Notes under the pieces: model-generated
The model's database searches: none
What the model saw: only the letters and a program-made list of their open reading frames with translations
Told to the model about the DNA's origin: nothing
Made by a program: the position numbers and the translations under genes
Shown here: positions 1-5,455 of the stretch, piece after piece
Layout: each line of letters begins with the position of its first letter
Numbering within the stretch: the stretch's first letter is position 1
Virus record (IMG/VR): IMGVR_UViG_3300044640_000150
Location: 1-23,036 of that record
Length of the DNA stretch: 23,036 nucleotides
Strand: one strand, 5' to 3'
Origin: a virus

Positions 1-32
1 ACATCTTTTTTCAGTAACGCTTCTATTGACAT
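1..32 (-). CDS. Start of a leftward gene, cut by the window edge
   Basis: Only the first ten codons are inside the window (MSIEALLKKD). I call it because a good ribosome binding site, AAAGGAGTTAATATG read on the minus strand, sits directly in front of the ATG. It lies just after the stop of the 62-residue zinc-ribbon-like gene, so it continues the same leftward operon. Nothing can be said about function from so few residues. Confidence 0.5.
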   Translation of the reverse strand, partial: MSIEALLKKD

Positions 33-33
33 A

Positions 34-222
34 TTAACTCCTTTGATTTTCGTTTAACTCTTGTTGAATAATCTCTTTTTGTTGTTCAGGATATAAATCC
101 TTGAACTCGATAAAGTCTGCTTCTTGGCAGCAAACTATTTTATCCCCTTTGATTGTCAAACAATAGGGGCAGTAGTGTATGTCTGAGAACTCTGACACAT
201 AGGTTTGGAATAGTGTCTTCAT
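34..222 (-). CDS. Small Cys-rich hypothetical protein (62 aa)
   Basis: Unrecognised 62-residue protein. It contains a CPYC pair near residues 18-21 and a CC pair near 31-32, a spacing that could hold one metal ion as a short zinc ribbon. The C-terminal half is acidic and Gln/Glu-rich and is probably helical. Its ATG overlaps the TAA of the upstream gene by one base (TAATG), which implies translational coupling inside the leftward operon. Metal binding is inferred from cysteine spacing alone; no catalytic motif is seen. Confidence 0.6.
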   Translation of the reverse strand: MKTLFQTYVSEFSDIHYCPYCLTIKGDKIVCCQEADFIEFKDLYPEQQKEIIQQELNENQRS

Positions 223-425
223 TAGTGGAAACTTTCATAAGCCATTGTCCACAGAACATCACCCGCCAGATCGGTGAGCTTATTCAACTCATCTTCTGTC
301 AATGGTGTTCCATCTTCGTAGCATCCACCTGAAAAGTAGGCATCAGAGAAGTCTGGGAAGTCTCTGCTATCTACTCCATCTACTTCTAGGTCTACAACCT
401 TTTTTCCATTAAGAATCGGCATCAT
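222..425 (-). CDS. Small acidic hypothetical protein (67 aa)
   Basis: Unrecognised protein of 67 residues, rich in Asp and Glu, with no membrane segment or cysteine motif. Its ATG overlaps the TGA of the gene upstream (ATGA) and its own TAA overlaps the next ATG. It is therefore the middle member of a tightly coupled three-gene leftward set. A small acidic phage protein in an early accessory operon could be a host-takeover or DNA-mimic protein, but nothing in the sequence demonstrates this. Confidence 0.6.
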   Translation of the reverse strand: MMPILNGKKVVDLEVDGVDSRDFPDFSDAYFSGGCYEDGTPLTEDELNKLTDLAGDVLWTMAYESFH

Positions 426-625
426 TCGCCCCTTGCTTTGAGCATTGCATCTGCCATTAAGTAGGCTTGCGCTGACACAAGTTCAGGGGTATTGCCATCA
501 GAAATGCTTTTAAACACATGACCTGATGACACAAAAGATGCCGCAAAGTAGTCACGCAAGGTCATGCCTTTAAATGGTTCACCCCATCCATTAAAGCCTT
601 CATTGGGAAATGCTGGTTCGTTCAT
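422..625 (-). CDS. Small conserved-type phage protein with MTLRDYFAA motif (67 aa)
   Basis: The frame is open from 673, but the likely start is the ATG at 625: it is preceded on the minus strand by AATAGGAGTGAATATG, a strong binding site, while the upstream start has none. The protein has an N-terminal Pro/Gly/Phe-rich part, then GMTLRDYFAAxF and an Ala-rich helix ending in MADAMLKARGE. The MTLRDYFAA stretch followed by an Ala-rich helix is common in small phage proteins of unknown role; I know it from memory only. First gene of the leftward operon. Confidence 0.7.
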   Translation of the reverse strand: MNEPAFPNEGFNGWGEPFKGMTLRDYFAASFVSSGHVFKSISDGNTPELVSAQAYLMADAMLKARGE

Positions 626-757
626 ATTCACTCCTATTGGTTTATTAAAATGTGGGTTTTTTGTTGCCCACACCCATAATGTGCCACAGGTTTTATAGGA
701 AATCTCTAGGGATAAACCCTAATAGACAAGCATAAAAACAACAGTAGTATTCTGAGT
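626..757. promoter_or_regulatory. Divergent intergenic control region with a TAGGG/CCCTA palindrome
   Basis: This non-coding gap separates the leftward operon from the rightward early operon and should carry promoters in both directions. At 707-721 is the interrupted palindrome TAGGG-ATAAA-CCCTA. At 721-737 is a stretch matching 14 of 17 positions of a sequence at 8528-8544, which lies in the only other divergent gap of the window. Read leftward both give TTTTATGCTT followed by an AT-rich box, compatible with a minus-strand promoter. A rightward box TAGTAT at 745-750 is a weak candidate. Promoter calls are inference. Confidence 0.45.
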
Positions 758-937
758 ATGAAAACTGAAATACTTGAAAAAAGATGCGCTGAAGCCTTGC
801 TTGGGTACTCTCAAACAATGGCAGATGCTTACACAACCGAACCAGAGGACTTTGATGCGGCTGTTACTGCTTTGCTTGCTAGAACATTAGAACTTCATCT
901 CAACCGAACAATCAACCTGGAAAACCTTTACAAATGA
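758..937 (+). CDS. Small hypothetical protein (59 aa), first gene of rightward operon
   Basis: An open frame of 59 codons starts at ATG 758 and ends in TGA at 935-937, where ATGA overlaps the start of the winged-helix gene. The product is predicted mainly helical (MKTEILEKRC, then an acidic loop, then AAVTALLARTLELHL) with no recognised motif. The binding site is weak (CTGAG only 1-2 nt from the ATG). Support comes from the precise 4-nt overlap and its place right after the divergent control region. Confidence 0.5.
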   Translation: MKTEILEKRCAEALLGYSQTMADAYTTEPEDFDAAVTALLARTLELHLNRTINLENLYK

Positions 938-1296
938 CCCAAGAAGCAGTTATCAGAGCATTGCAAAATGGCCCACTTACTTCCTATCAAATAGAGGATT
1001 TGACGGGCATACCAAGATTGTCTATTGCAGCTTGTTGCACAAAGATGAGCTATAAAAAGAAACTAAAAATCGGAAAAGTTAAGATGGGTAGGTCTTGGGT
1101 TTCTCAGTACACCCTAGCACCGCATATGATTGAGGCTGAAAAGGTAGAAGAACCTCGTGATCTGCTAAACCCGTTTGACATCAGAAACGCTAAAGGTATC
1201 TTCACTAAGGCTGAATATGCTTCTATGAACAACCAAGCTGTTCGTTTGTTTGGCAGAAAACCAACAAATGAAATAACCAACAATCAATTTATTTGA
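934..1296 (+). CDS. Winged-helix DNA-binding-like protein (120 aa)
   Basis: Residues 3-62 read as a winged helix-turn-helix. A helix (AVIRALQNGP) is followed by LTSYQIEDLTGIPRLSIAAC, a typical turn-helix in which a short domain selects DNA. Then comes a basic wing (KKKLKIGKVKMGRSWVSQYTL). The remaining half is polar and unassigned. It starts in an ATGA overlap with the small gene before it and is followed by a structured leader and the replication gene. It could be a transcription regulator of the early operon or a replication accessory protein; the sequence does not decide. Confidence 0.65.
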   Translation: MTQEAVIRALQNGPLTSYQIEDLTGIPRLSIAACCTKMSYKKKLKIGKVKMGRSWVSQYTLAPHMIEAEKVEEPRDLLNPFDIRNAKGIFTKAEYASMNNQAVRLFGRKPTNEITNNQFI

Positions 1297-1303
1297 TACA
1301 ATG

Positions 1304-1394
1304 TTTTGAAACACGGCTAGGCAGGGAGTAATTATCCTGCCGAAAAGAGTTATCCCTTCTCCTGCCGCAGTTTCTTCTTTAAGGGTGTTTAAAA
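1304..1394 (+). ncRNA. Candidate structured 5' leader RNA before the replication gene
   Basis: A long-range stem pairs TTTT-G-AAACAC (1304-1314, with one bulged G) with GTGTTTAAAA (1385-1394). Inside is a perfect 6-bp hairpin, GGCAGG (1320-1325) with CCTGCC (1336-1341), loop GAGTAATTAT. A second CCTGCC at 1361-1366 could compete for the same GGCAGG arm, and TTATCCC at 1350-1356 can pair with GGGAGTAA at 1324-1331. So two mutually exclusive folds are possible. The structure ends 12 nt before the ATG of the DUF1376 gene. I do not recognise a named riboswitch; function is inference. Confidence 0.45.
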
Positions 1395-1406
1395 AGCGGA
1401 AAATTT

Positions 1407-2249
1407 ATGCACTTTTACAAGTTTCACATTGGTGACTACATGAGTCACACTCGCCATCTTTCTTTACTGGAAGACCTGGCATACAGAAGACTTTTAGACT
1501 TCTATTTTCTCCATGAACAACCCATAAAACATCGAGATGCTGCTCGTCAGATCGGCATGAGGGAGCATGAAGAGGATGTTTTAACAGTACTTAATGAGTT
1601 CTTTTTGTCCACAGATAATGGTTTTGTAAACCCAAGGGCAAACAAGGAAATTGAAGAATATAAGGCTCATCAGGGTACTTCTGCTTATGGTGCGTTCATC
1701 AGGGACAACCAAAGTCTTAAGTCTGTTGTTCAAAAAGATGTTTATATTCAACACTTTACGAATGGAACACTAGACACATACATCAATACACTGAGGACAC
1801 AAGATGTACCCATCATGTCCACATCATCGATACACGATGCAACCAATAACCATAAACCACTAACCACTAACCATAAACCAAAGAGAGAGAACGCAACTAT
1901 CGTTGCTTGTCCTTCAGATGTTTCTCAGCAAGTTTGGGATGATTGGGTTACTTTGCGTAAGTCCAAGAAAGCCCCGATTACTAAAACAGTTCTTGATGGG
2001 GCAATAGTTGAAGCCAAAAAACTAGGCTGGACACTTGAGCAGTTTTTGATTGAATGGTGCAATCGTAGCAGCCAAGGTCTAAAAGCAGAGTGGATTGTTA
2101 AACCAAACCCTGCCGACAAAGTAAGGCTCACTGTTGCGCCAAGTAATGAGCCTGACCCTCAACTTTTGAAAATAATAGAAGATGCAAAGAAGGCTGCACC
2201 AATGCCAGACTTTGTTCGTCAGTTTGCTAAACAAGTGAAAAAAGCATGA
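1407..2249 (+). CDS. DUF1376/YdaU-type phage replication protein (280 aa)
   Basis: The N-terminus (HFYKFHIGDYMSHTRHLSLLEDLAYRRLLD) is the hallmark of the DUF1376/YdaU family, found in phage replication proteins that play the part of lambda O-like initiators. Residues 1-90 form that domain. A polar linker around 140-165 contains two copies of TNHKP. A C-terminal domain (about 170-250, with WDDWVTLRKSKKAPIT and WTLEQFLIEWCNRSSQGLKAEW) resembles the conserved tail of such proteins. No helicase Walker motif is seen, so it would recruit or load rather than unwind. The binding site before ATG 1407 is weak (GCGGA), which suits control by the upstream leader structure. It is followed by an ATGA-coupled small gene. 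Confidence 0.8.
   Translation: MHFYKFHIGDYMSHTRHLSLLEDLAYRRLLDFYFLHEQPIKHRDAARQIGMREHEEDVLTVLNEFFLSTDNGFVNPRANKEIEEYKAHQGTSAYGAFIRDNQSLKSVVQKDVYIQHFTNGTLDTYINTLRTQDVPIMSTSSIHDATNNHKPLTTNHKPKRENATIVACPSDVSQQVWDDWVTLRKSKKAPITKTVLDGAIVEAKKLGWTLEQFLIEWCNRSSQGLKAEWIVKPNPADKVRLTVAPSNEPDPQLLKIIEDAKKAAPMPDFVRQFAKQVKKA
1840..1881 (+). repeat. Six tandem heptamers (consensus NAACCAN) inside the replication gene
   Basis: Six contiguous 7-mers are seen: CAACCAA, TAACCAT, AAACCAC, TAACCAC, TAACCAT, AAACCAA. TAACCATAAACCA occurs twice with 21-nt spacing, so the repeat also encodes a 7-residue protein repeat (TNHKP type) in the linker. Direct repeats in the linker of the initiator gene are the arrangement of the lambda origin (iterons inside gene O). 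I therefore propose an origin, but low-complexity linker drift could also make this pattern. Confidence 0.5.
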
Positions 2250-2353
2250 ACTACTTTGAAGCCATGAGACTGCTAGACAAGGTGCGTGAAGGCGTACCTT
2301 ACCCACTTCACCTGATAAACCAAGCCCTAGAGCTTACTGGTGACTTGGACTAG
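2246..2353 (+). CDS. Small hypothetical protein (35 aa)
   Basis: A 35-codon frame starts in an ATGA overlap with the replication gene and ends at TAG 2351-2353. The product begins MNYFEAMRLLDKVREG and ends with a short helix and TGDLD. It looks like a compact helix-turn-helix or helical hairpin of a kind often found next to phage replication genes, though the family name is not known to me. Coupling to the initiator gene suggests a role in early DNA metabolism. Confidence 0.55.
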   Translation: MNYFEAMRLLDKVREGVPYPLHLINQALELTGDLD

Positions 2354-2370
2354 GGTATATACCTATGGCA
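2351..2370 (+). promoter_or_regulatory. TAGGG-type palindrome overlapping a stop and a start codon
   Basis: The 20-mer TAGGGTATATACCTATGGCA contains the stop codon of the 35-residue gene, a self-complementary core GGTATATACC, and the ATG of the next gene. A closely matching 20-mer lies at 4833-4852 (16 of 20 positions identical), also starting on a TAG stop and ending in ATGGCA. It may be an operator or a translation-coupling element; the role is unproven. Confidence 0.35.
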
Positions 2371-2577
2371 TACAGTAGAAAAAACATCTCTAATGCAGGA
2401 GACAGAGTTGTCCTAGAGAAAGCCGAAGCAAGGGAGATATACCGAACTTGGCAATCTCTGAGAGACAATGATTTTGTTCGTGCCAGGCTTGAGCGTTGCG
2501 AAAAGGTCTATGGATCAGGAGCAAGAGATCGAGTCAGGTTTTATATGCGTCAAATGAAAGAAGGACAAATTGAATGA
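2365..2577 (+). CDS. Basic helical hypothetical protein (70 aa)
   Basis: A highly charged protein with many Arg, Lys and Glu residues (EKAEAREIYRTWQSLRDNDF, then RARLERCEKVYGSGARDRVR). It is predicted all helical, with no metal or membrane motif. It begins at an ATG embedded in the TAGGG palindrome and ends in TGA 2575-2577, overlapping the ATG of the second methyltransferase-region frame. A nucleic-acid-binding role is plausible from charge only. Its last codons contain the AAGGA that serves as binding site for the following gene(s). Confidence 0.6.
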   Translation: MAYSRKNISNAGDRVVLEKAEAREIYRTWQSLRDNDFVRARLERCEKVYGSGARDRVRFYMRQMKEGQIE

Positions 2578-3598
2578 GTTGGCTTTATTCGCAGGTGCTG
2601 GTGGAGGCATTCTTGGAGGACATCTCCTTGGATGGAGAACAGTCTGTGCAGTCGAGTGGGAGCAATACCCCGCAAGCGTACTGTGCGCCCGACAAAATGA
2701 CGGGCTTCTCCCGCCTTTCCCGATTTGGGATGACGTTCAAACCTTTGACGGAAAGCCGTGGAGAGGAATTGTTGACGTTGTATCTGGCGGCTTTCCATGC
2801 CAAGACATCTCAGCCGCAGGGCGAGGCGCAGGGATTGATGGAGAACGAAGCGGAATGTGGGGAGAAATGGCGAGGATCATTCACGAAGTACGACCAGGTT
2901 TCGTGTTCGTGGAAAACTCACCAATGCTCACTTCTCGGGGACTTGGACGAGTTCTCGGAGACTTGGCCGCAATGGGGTTTGATGCGAAATGGGGAGTGTT
3001 GGGAGCAGCAGACGTTGGCGCAAACCATCAGAGGGACAGAATTTGGATTGTCGCCAAACAACGAAACATTCTTTCACACGCCTTGCACAACGGGGTTGGA
3101 CGGTGGCAGCAACAGCAGAAAAGCACTCAAAAAACGTCTTTTGCCAACACCAGATGCCAGTCAGAGAGGCCCTACAAAGGATTACAACCCACAAGCCAAA
3201 TCTCAATCGGGGAGGACGCTTCAATCGTTTGCGGCAAAGTTTCCGACTCCAACAACAATGGACACAATTACAAGAAGTCGAGAGAGTTATTTGCGAGTAC
3301 AGAACAGACCGAGACAAGGGAAGATGTTAACAAAATTAGCAGACATAATTCATTGGCCAACACCTCAAGCCTCGGACAATCGGGACAGGGGCAACATGAG
3401 CAACCCGTCAGTCCAGAGGCGTGTGGCAATTGGCAAGCAAATATCATTGAGTCAATCGGTTCATCCGACTTCTGGACAACTGAACCCAACGTGGGTCGAG
3501 TGGTTGATGGGATGGCCTCTAGAGTGGACAGACTTAAAGCCATTGGTAATGGACAAGTCCCCTTGTGTGCAGCAACCGCATGGAGAATCCTAAAATGA
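2570..3598 (+). CDS. DNA C5-cytosine methyltransferase (Dcm family), frame A of an overlapping pair
   Basis: The family motifs appear in order. SAM-binding ALFAGAGGG is at residues 5-13, catalytic GGFPCQ at 73-78 with nucleophile Cys77, VENSPML at 114-120, QRDRIW at 154-159, and the closing RLKAIGNGQVP at 321-331. It would methylate the C5 of cytosine in a short DNA site, for example to evade host restriction. Residues 165-300 replace a normal target-recognition domain with a low-complexity stretch of repeated ANT/SDS-like units, so specificity is unclear. The only start before motif I is TTG at 2570, just 4 nt after AAGGA, which is poor spacing. It ends in ATGA with the resolvase gene. A second frame of 339 codons lies entirely within it. 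Confidence 0.85.
   Translation: MNELALFAGAGGGILGGHLLGWRTVCAVEWEQYPASVLCARQNDGLLPPFPIWDDVQTFDGKPWRGIVDVVSGGFPCQDISAAGRGAGIDGERSGMWGEMARIIHEVRPGFVFVENSPMLTSRGLGRVLGDLAAMGFDAKWGVLGAADVGANHQRDRIWIVAKQRNILSHALHNGVGRWQQQQKSTQKTSFANTRCQSERPYKGLQPTSQISIGEDASIVCGKVSDSNNNGHNYKKSRELFASTEQTETREDVNKISRHNSLANTSSLGQSGQGQHEQPVSPEACGNWQANIIESIGSSDFWTTEPNVGRVVDGMASRVDRLKAIGNGQVPLCAATAWRILK
2574..3593 (+). CDS. Overlapping out-of-frame protein (339 aa) beginning MSWLYSQ, frame B
   Basis: This frame is open for 339 codons inside the methyltransferase gene, starting 4 nt after it and ending 5 nt before it. It has the better start: ATG at 2574 lies 8 nt after AAGGA and overlaps the TGA of the upstream gene (ATGA). 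The product has an N-terminal half rich in Ser, Trp and Glu, with FSRLSRFGMTFKPLTE at 45-60. It then has four HTP/PTP units (residues 168, 190, 224 and 262), three of them PTPxxxx, and a C-terminal block GQLNPTWVEWLMGWP at 301-315. From memory, proteins with MSWLYSQ and LNPxWVEWLMG blocks recur in phages, but I cannot verify this. No enzyme motif is recognised. It could be a real second gene or a by-product of constraint in frame A. Confidence 0.55.
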   Translation: MSWLYSQVLVEAFLEDISLDGEQSVQSSGSNTPQAYCAPDKMTGFSRLSRFGMTFKPLTESRGEELLTLYLAAFHAKTSQPQGEAQGLMENEAECGEKWRGSFTKYDQVSCSWKTHQCSLLGDLDEFSETWPQWGLMRNGECWEQQTLAQTIRGTEFGLSPNNETFFHTPCTTGLDGGSNSRKALKKRLLPTPDASQRGPTKDYNPQAKSQSGRTLQSFAAKFPTPTTMDTITRSRESYLRVQNRPRQGKMLTKLADIIHWPTPQASDNRDRGNMSNPSVQRRVAIGKQISLSQSVHPTSGQLNPTWVEWLMGWPLEWTDLKPLVMDKSPCVQQPHGES

Positions 3599-4023
3599 CA
3601 TTTATGGTGAATTTCAAAGTAGACGCTAACCCTGTTGGAAAACAAAGGGCTAGATACGTCAAGAGGGGAAACTTTGTGCAAACTTACACCCCTGAAAAGA
3701 CAAGAACCTATGAGACTTTAATCAGGGATTCTGCAATCGAGGCAATGGGTAGCTCAGAAGCCCTAGAAACCCCTGTTAGCCTTTATCTTTATATTCGAGT
3801 GCCAATCCCCAAGTCATGCACTAAAAAGCGGTTAGAAGCCATTGATAACGGGTCAGAGAAGCCAACAAAGAAGCCTGACGCAAGCAATATCCTCAAGAGC
3901 GTAGAAGATGGCATGAACGGGGTTGTTTACCATGACGACTCGCAGATCATAAACATCCACGTTACGAAGGTTTATTCGAGTCTGCCAGGTGTTGATATTT
4001 GCGTTAAGGAGTGTTTGGAATGA
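3595..4023 (+). CDS. rusA: RusA-like Holliday junction resolvase (142 aa)
   Basis: The C-terminal part carries the RusA signature: KPDASN (Asp95, Asn98), an EDGMNG stretch with Asp105, and YHDD with Asp114/115. These acidic residues hold the metal ions that cut four-way DNA junctions. The N-terminal GKQRAR and YTPEKTRTYE are also typical. It would resolve recombination and replication intermediates before packaging. I chose ATG 3595, which forms ATGA with the methyltransferase stop and has GGAG upstream; the longer frame from 3565 would run back into the methyltransferase gene. Length fits the family (about 120-150). Confidence 0.85.
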   Translation: MTFMVNFKVDANPVGKQRARYVKRGNFVQTYTPEKTRTYETLIRDSAIEAMGSSEALETPVSLYLYIRVPIPKSCTKKRLEAIDNGSEKPTKKPDASNILKSVEDGMNGVVYHDDSQIINIHVTKVYSSLPGVDICVKECLE

Positions 4024-4835
4024 GCAACCCATTTGAAATTATTGAGCCAACTTGCATCAGCTTCTCAGGAGGCAGAACATCGGCTTATATGCTTTACCGC
4101 ATTCTACAGGCTCACGACATGAGCCTACCGCCCGAAGCAATCGTATGCTTTGCCAATACAGGCAAGGAAGACCCAGCGACTCTAAAGTTTGTCCATGATT
4201 GCGAAACCCATTGGGGTGTGCCAATAACTTGGATTGAATACGATGGTGTAGACGAGGTCAAAGATCGATGGAAAATCGTCAATTACCAAACCGCAAGCAG
4301 AGAGGGAGAGCCTTTTGAGGCAATGGTAGAGCGCAAAAAGTATTTGCCAAACACTTTTGCTAGGTTTTGCACCCAAGAACTCAAGATTTTGCCTATCGAC
4401 AAGTACATGAAAAGCCTTGGACATGAGGAATATGTGACTTTTGTCGGCATCAGAGCAGACGAGCAAAGGCGTGTTGCCAAGATGAAAAACAACAAAGACA
4501 TCAAAGAAACACCACTTGCGACCGCAGGGATTGGCGTTAACGATGTTTTAGACTTTTGGTCTAAGCAGCCATTTGACCTTGATACTGTAACTGTTAATGG
4601 GAACTCATTGTTGAGCAATTGTGATCTTTGCTTCTTGAAAAAGGCAGATCATTTGATGGGGCTGATTATCGACAAACCTGAACGGGCTATTTGGTGGGCA
4701 AACATGGAGAAAAAGGTTGGTGCTAGGTTTAACCAGGCACACCCAAGTTATGTTGACATGATGCACTTCAATGCCAAACAACATGGATTGTTTGATCCCG
4801 ATGAGGAATCAATAGCGTGTTTTTGCGGAGATTAG
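4020..4835 (+). CDS. PAPS-reductase-like PP-loop protein (271 aa)
   Basis: SFSGGRTSA at residues 14-22 is the PP-loop that binds ATP or an adenylated sulfur donor in the adenine-nucleotide alpha hydrolase / PAPS reductase superfamily. FVGIRADEQRR at 141-151 is another conserved block. Cysteines at 117, 201, 204 and 267/269 (FCTQ, CDLC, CFC) could hold an iron-sulfur cluster or serve in sulfur transfer. Phages often carry such genes; proposed roles range from sulfur metabolism to DndC-like DNA or tRNA thiolation, none shown here. The ATG at 4020 overlaps the resolvase stop (ATGA) with AAGGAG upstream. No other dnd-type gene is visible in the window. Confidence 0.8.
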   Translation: MSNPFEIIEPTCISFSGGRTSAYMLYRILQAHDMSLPPEAIVCFANTGKEDPATLKFVHDCETHWGVPITWIEYDGVDEVKDRWKIVNYQTASREGEPFEAMVERKKYLPNTFARFCTQELKILPIDKYMKSLGHEEYVTFVGIRADEQRRVAKMKNNKDIKETPLATAGIGVNDVLDFWSKQPFDLDTVTVNGNSLLSNCDLCFLKKADHLMGLIIDKPERAIWWANMEKKVGARFNQAHPSYVDMMHFNAKQHGLFDPDEESIACFCGD

Positions 4836-4898
4836 GGTAAATCCCTATGGCAACCAACCAATAACTAGCTAACATTTAATTTTTAACAGGAGTGAATC
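4833..4898 (+). promoter_or_regulatory. Intergenic gap with TAGGG/CCCTA palindrome and a 5-codon mini frame
   Basis: TAGGGTAAATCCCTATGGCA starts on the stop codon of the PP-loop gene and forms an interrupted palindrome, TAGGG-TAAAT-CCCTA. Its ATG opens only MATNQ before TAA. The rest (AACATTTAATTTTTAAC) is AT-rich and could hold a promoter box before the AGGAG binding site of the next gene. The mini frame could be a leader peptide or a relic of a start site. Confidence 0.3.
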
Positions 4899-5135
4899 AT
4901 GGAAAAAACTTGGGAATTTGACACTACAACAGGTGCAGGTAGCGAGATTGTTACTGTCGTTTATGAGTATGAAAACGATGGTGAGACAACCTATAACGAG
5001 TCCATCAAAGAGGTTTGGTTTGAGGGCAGAAACGTCATTGGGCTATTCTCTGATGAGCAATTCAAAGAATTAGACATTGAGGCTTCTATGCGGTTTCAGA
5101 ATCACAAACTCAACTATAAGTTGGAGGATGTATGA
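4899..5135 (+). CDS. Hypothetical acidic protein (78 aa)
   Basis: A small acidic protein, apparently mixed beta then alpha: alternating hydrophobic strands EIVTVVYEYE and KEVWFEGRNVIGLF, then a helix from EQFKELDIE onward. There are no cysteines and no membrane segment. A clear binding site (AACAGGAGTGAATC) precedes ATG 4899, the first strong one since 4020, suggesting a new translational unit. The stop overlaps the next start (ATGA). Function unknown. Confidence 0.65.
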   Translation: MEKTWEFDTTTGAGSEIVTVVYEYENDGETTYNESIKEVWFEGRNVIGLFSDEQFKELDIEASMRFQNHKLNYKLEDV

Positions 5136-5455
5136 ACGAACCCACTAAAGCCATCCAATACTTAATTGACACCGCCCCTTTGTATGCAAAAGCAAAAGCG
5201 GATCGGATGTATTTAGAAGAATTTAGAAAATCCCGCAAAGCTCAGTTAATGAGTCAAGCGGGAACAGAGGTTTTAGGCAAACAAGAGGTTTATGCCTATG
5301 CTCACGCTGATTATGTCGGGATATTAGAGGGCATTAGAGAAGCGGTAACCCTTGAGGAGGAATATCGGTTTTTAATGAGGGCAGCAGAAGCAAGAATTGA
5401 GGTGTGGAGAACAAACCAATACTCAGCTCGAATGGAATTAAAGGCAACAACTTGA
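5132..5455 (+). CDS. Helical phage protein (107 aa), possible recombination/replication accessory
   Basis: Almost entirely helical and strongly charged (KAKADRMYLEEFRKSRKAQL, then LEGIREAVTLEEEYRFLMRA), with heptad-like spacing suggesting a coiled coil. It is rich in Ala, Glu, Lys and Arg. It starts in an ATGA overlap with the gene before it and runs into the next gene. Similar all-helical proteins of about 100 residues often sit beside phage recombination nucleases, so a DNA-metabolism accessory role is a reasonable inference. I do not recognise a named domain. Confidence 0.65.
   Translation: MNEPTKAIQYLIDTAPLYAKAKADRMYLEEFRKSRKAQLMSQAGTEVLGKQEVYAYAHADYVGILEGIREAVTLEEEYRFLMRAAEARIEVWRTNQYSARMELKATT

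Noticed and set aside
2928-3681. Minus-strand frames of 129 and 137 codons (2928-3317, 3268-3681) across the methyltransferase region
   Set aside because: No binding site, no motif, no coupling to other genes. The region is poor in stops in several frames, which also weakens any argument from open length alone.
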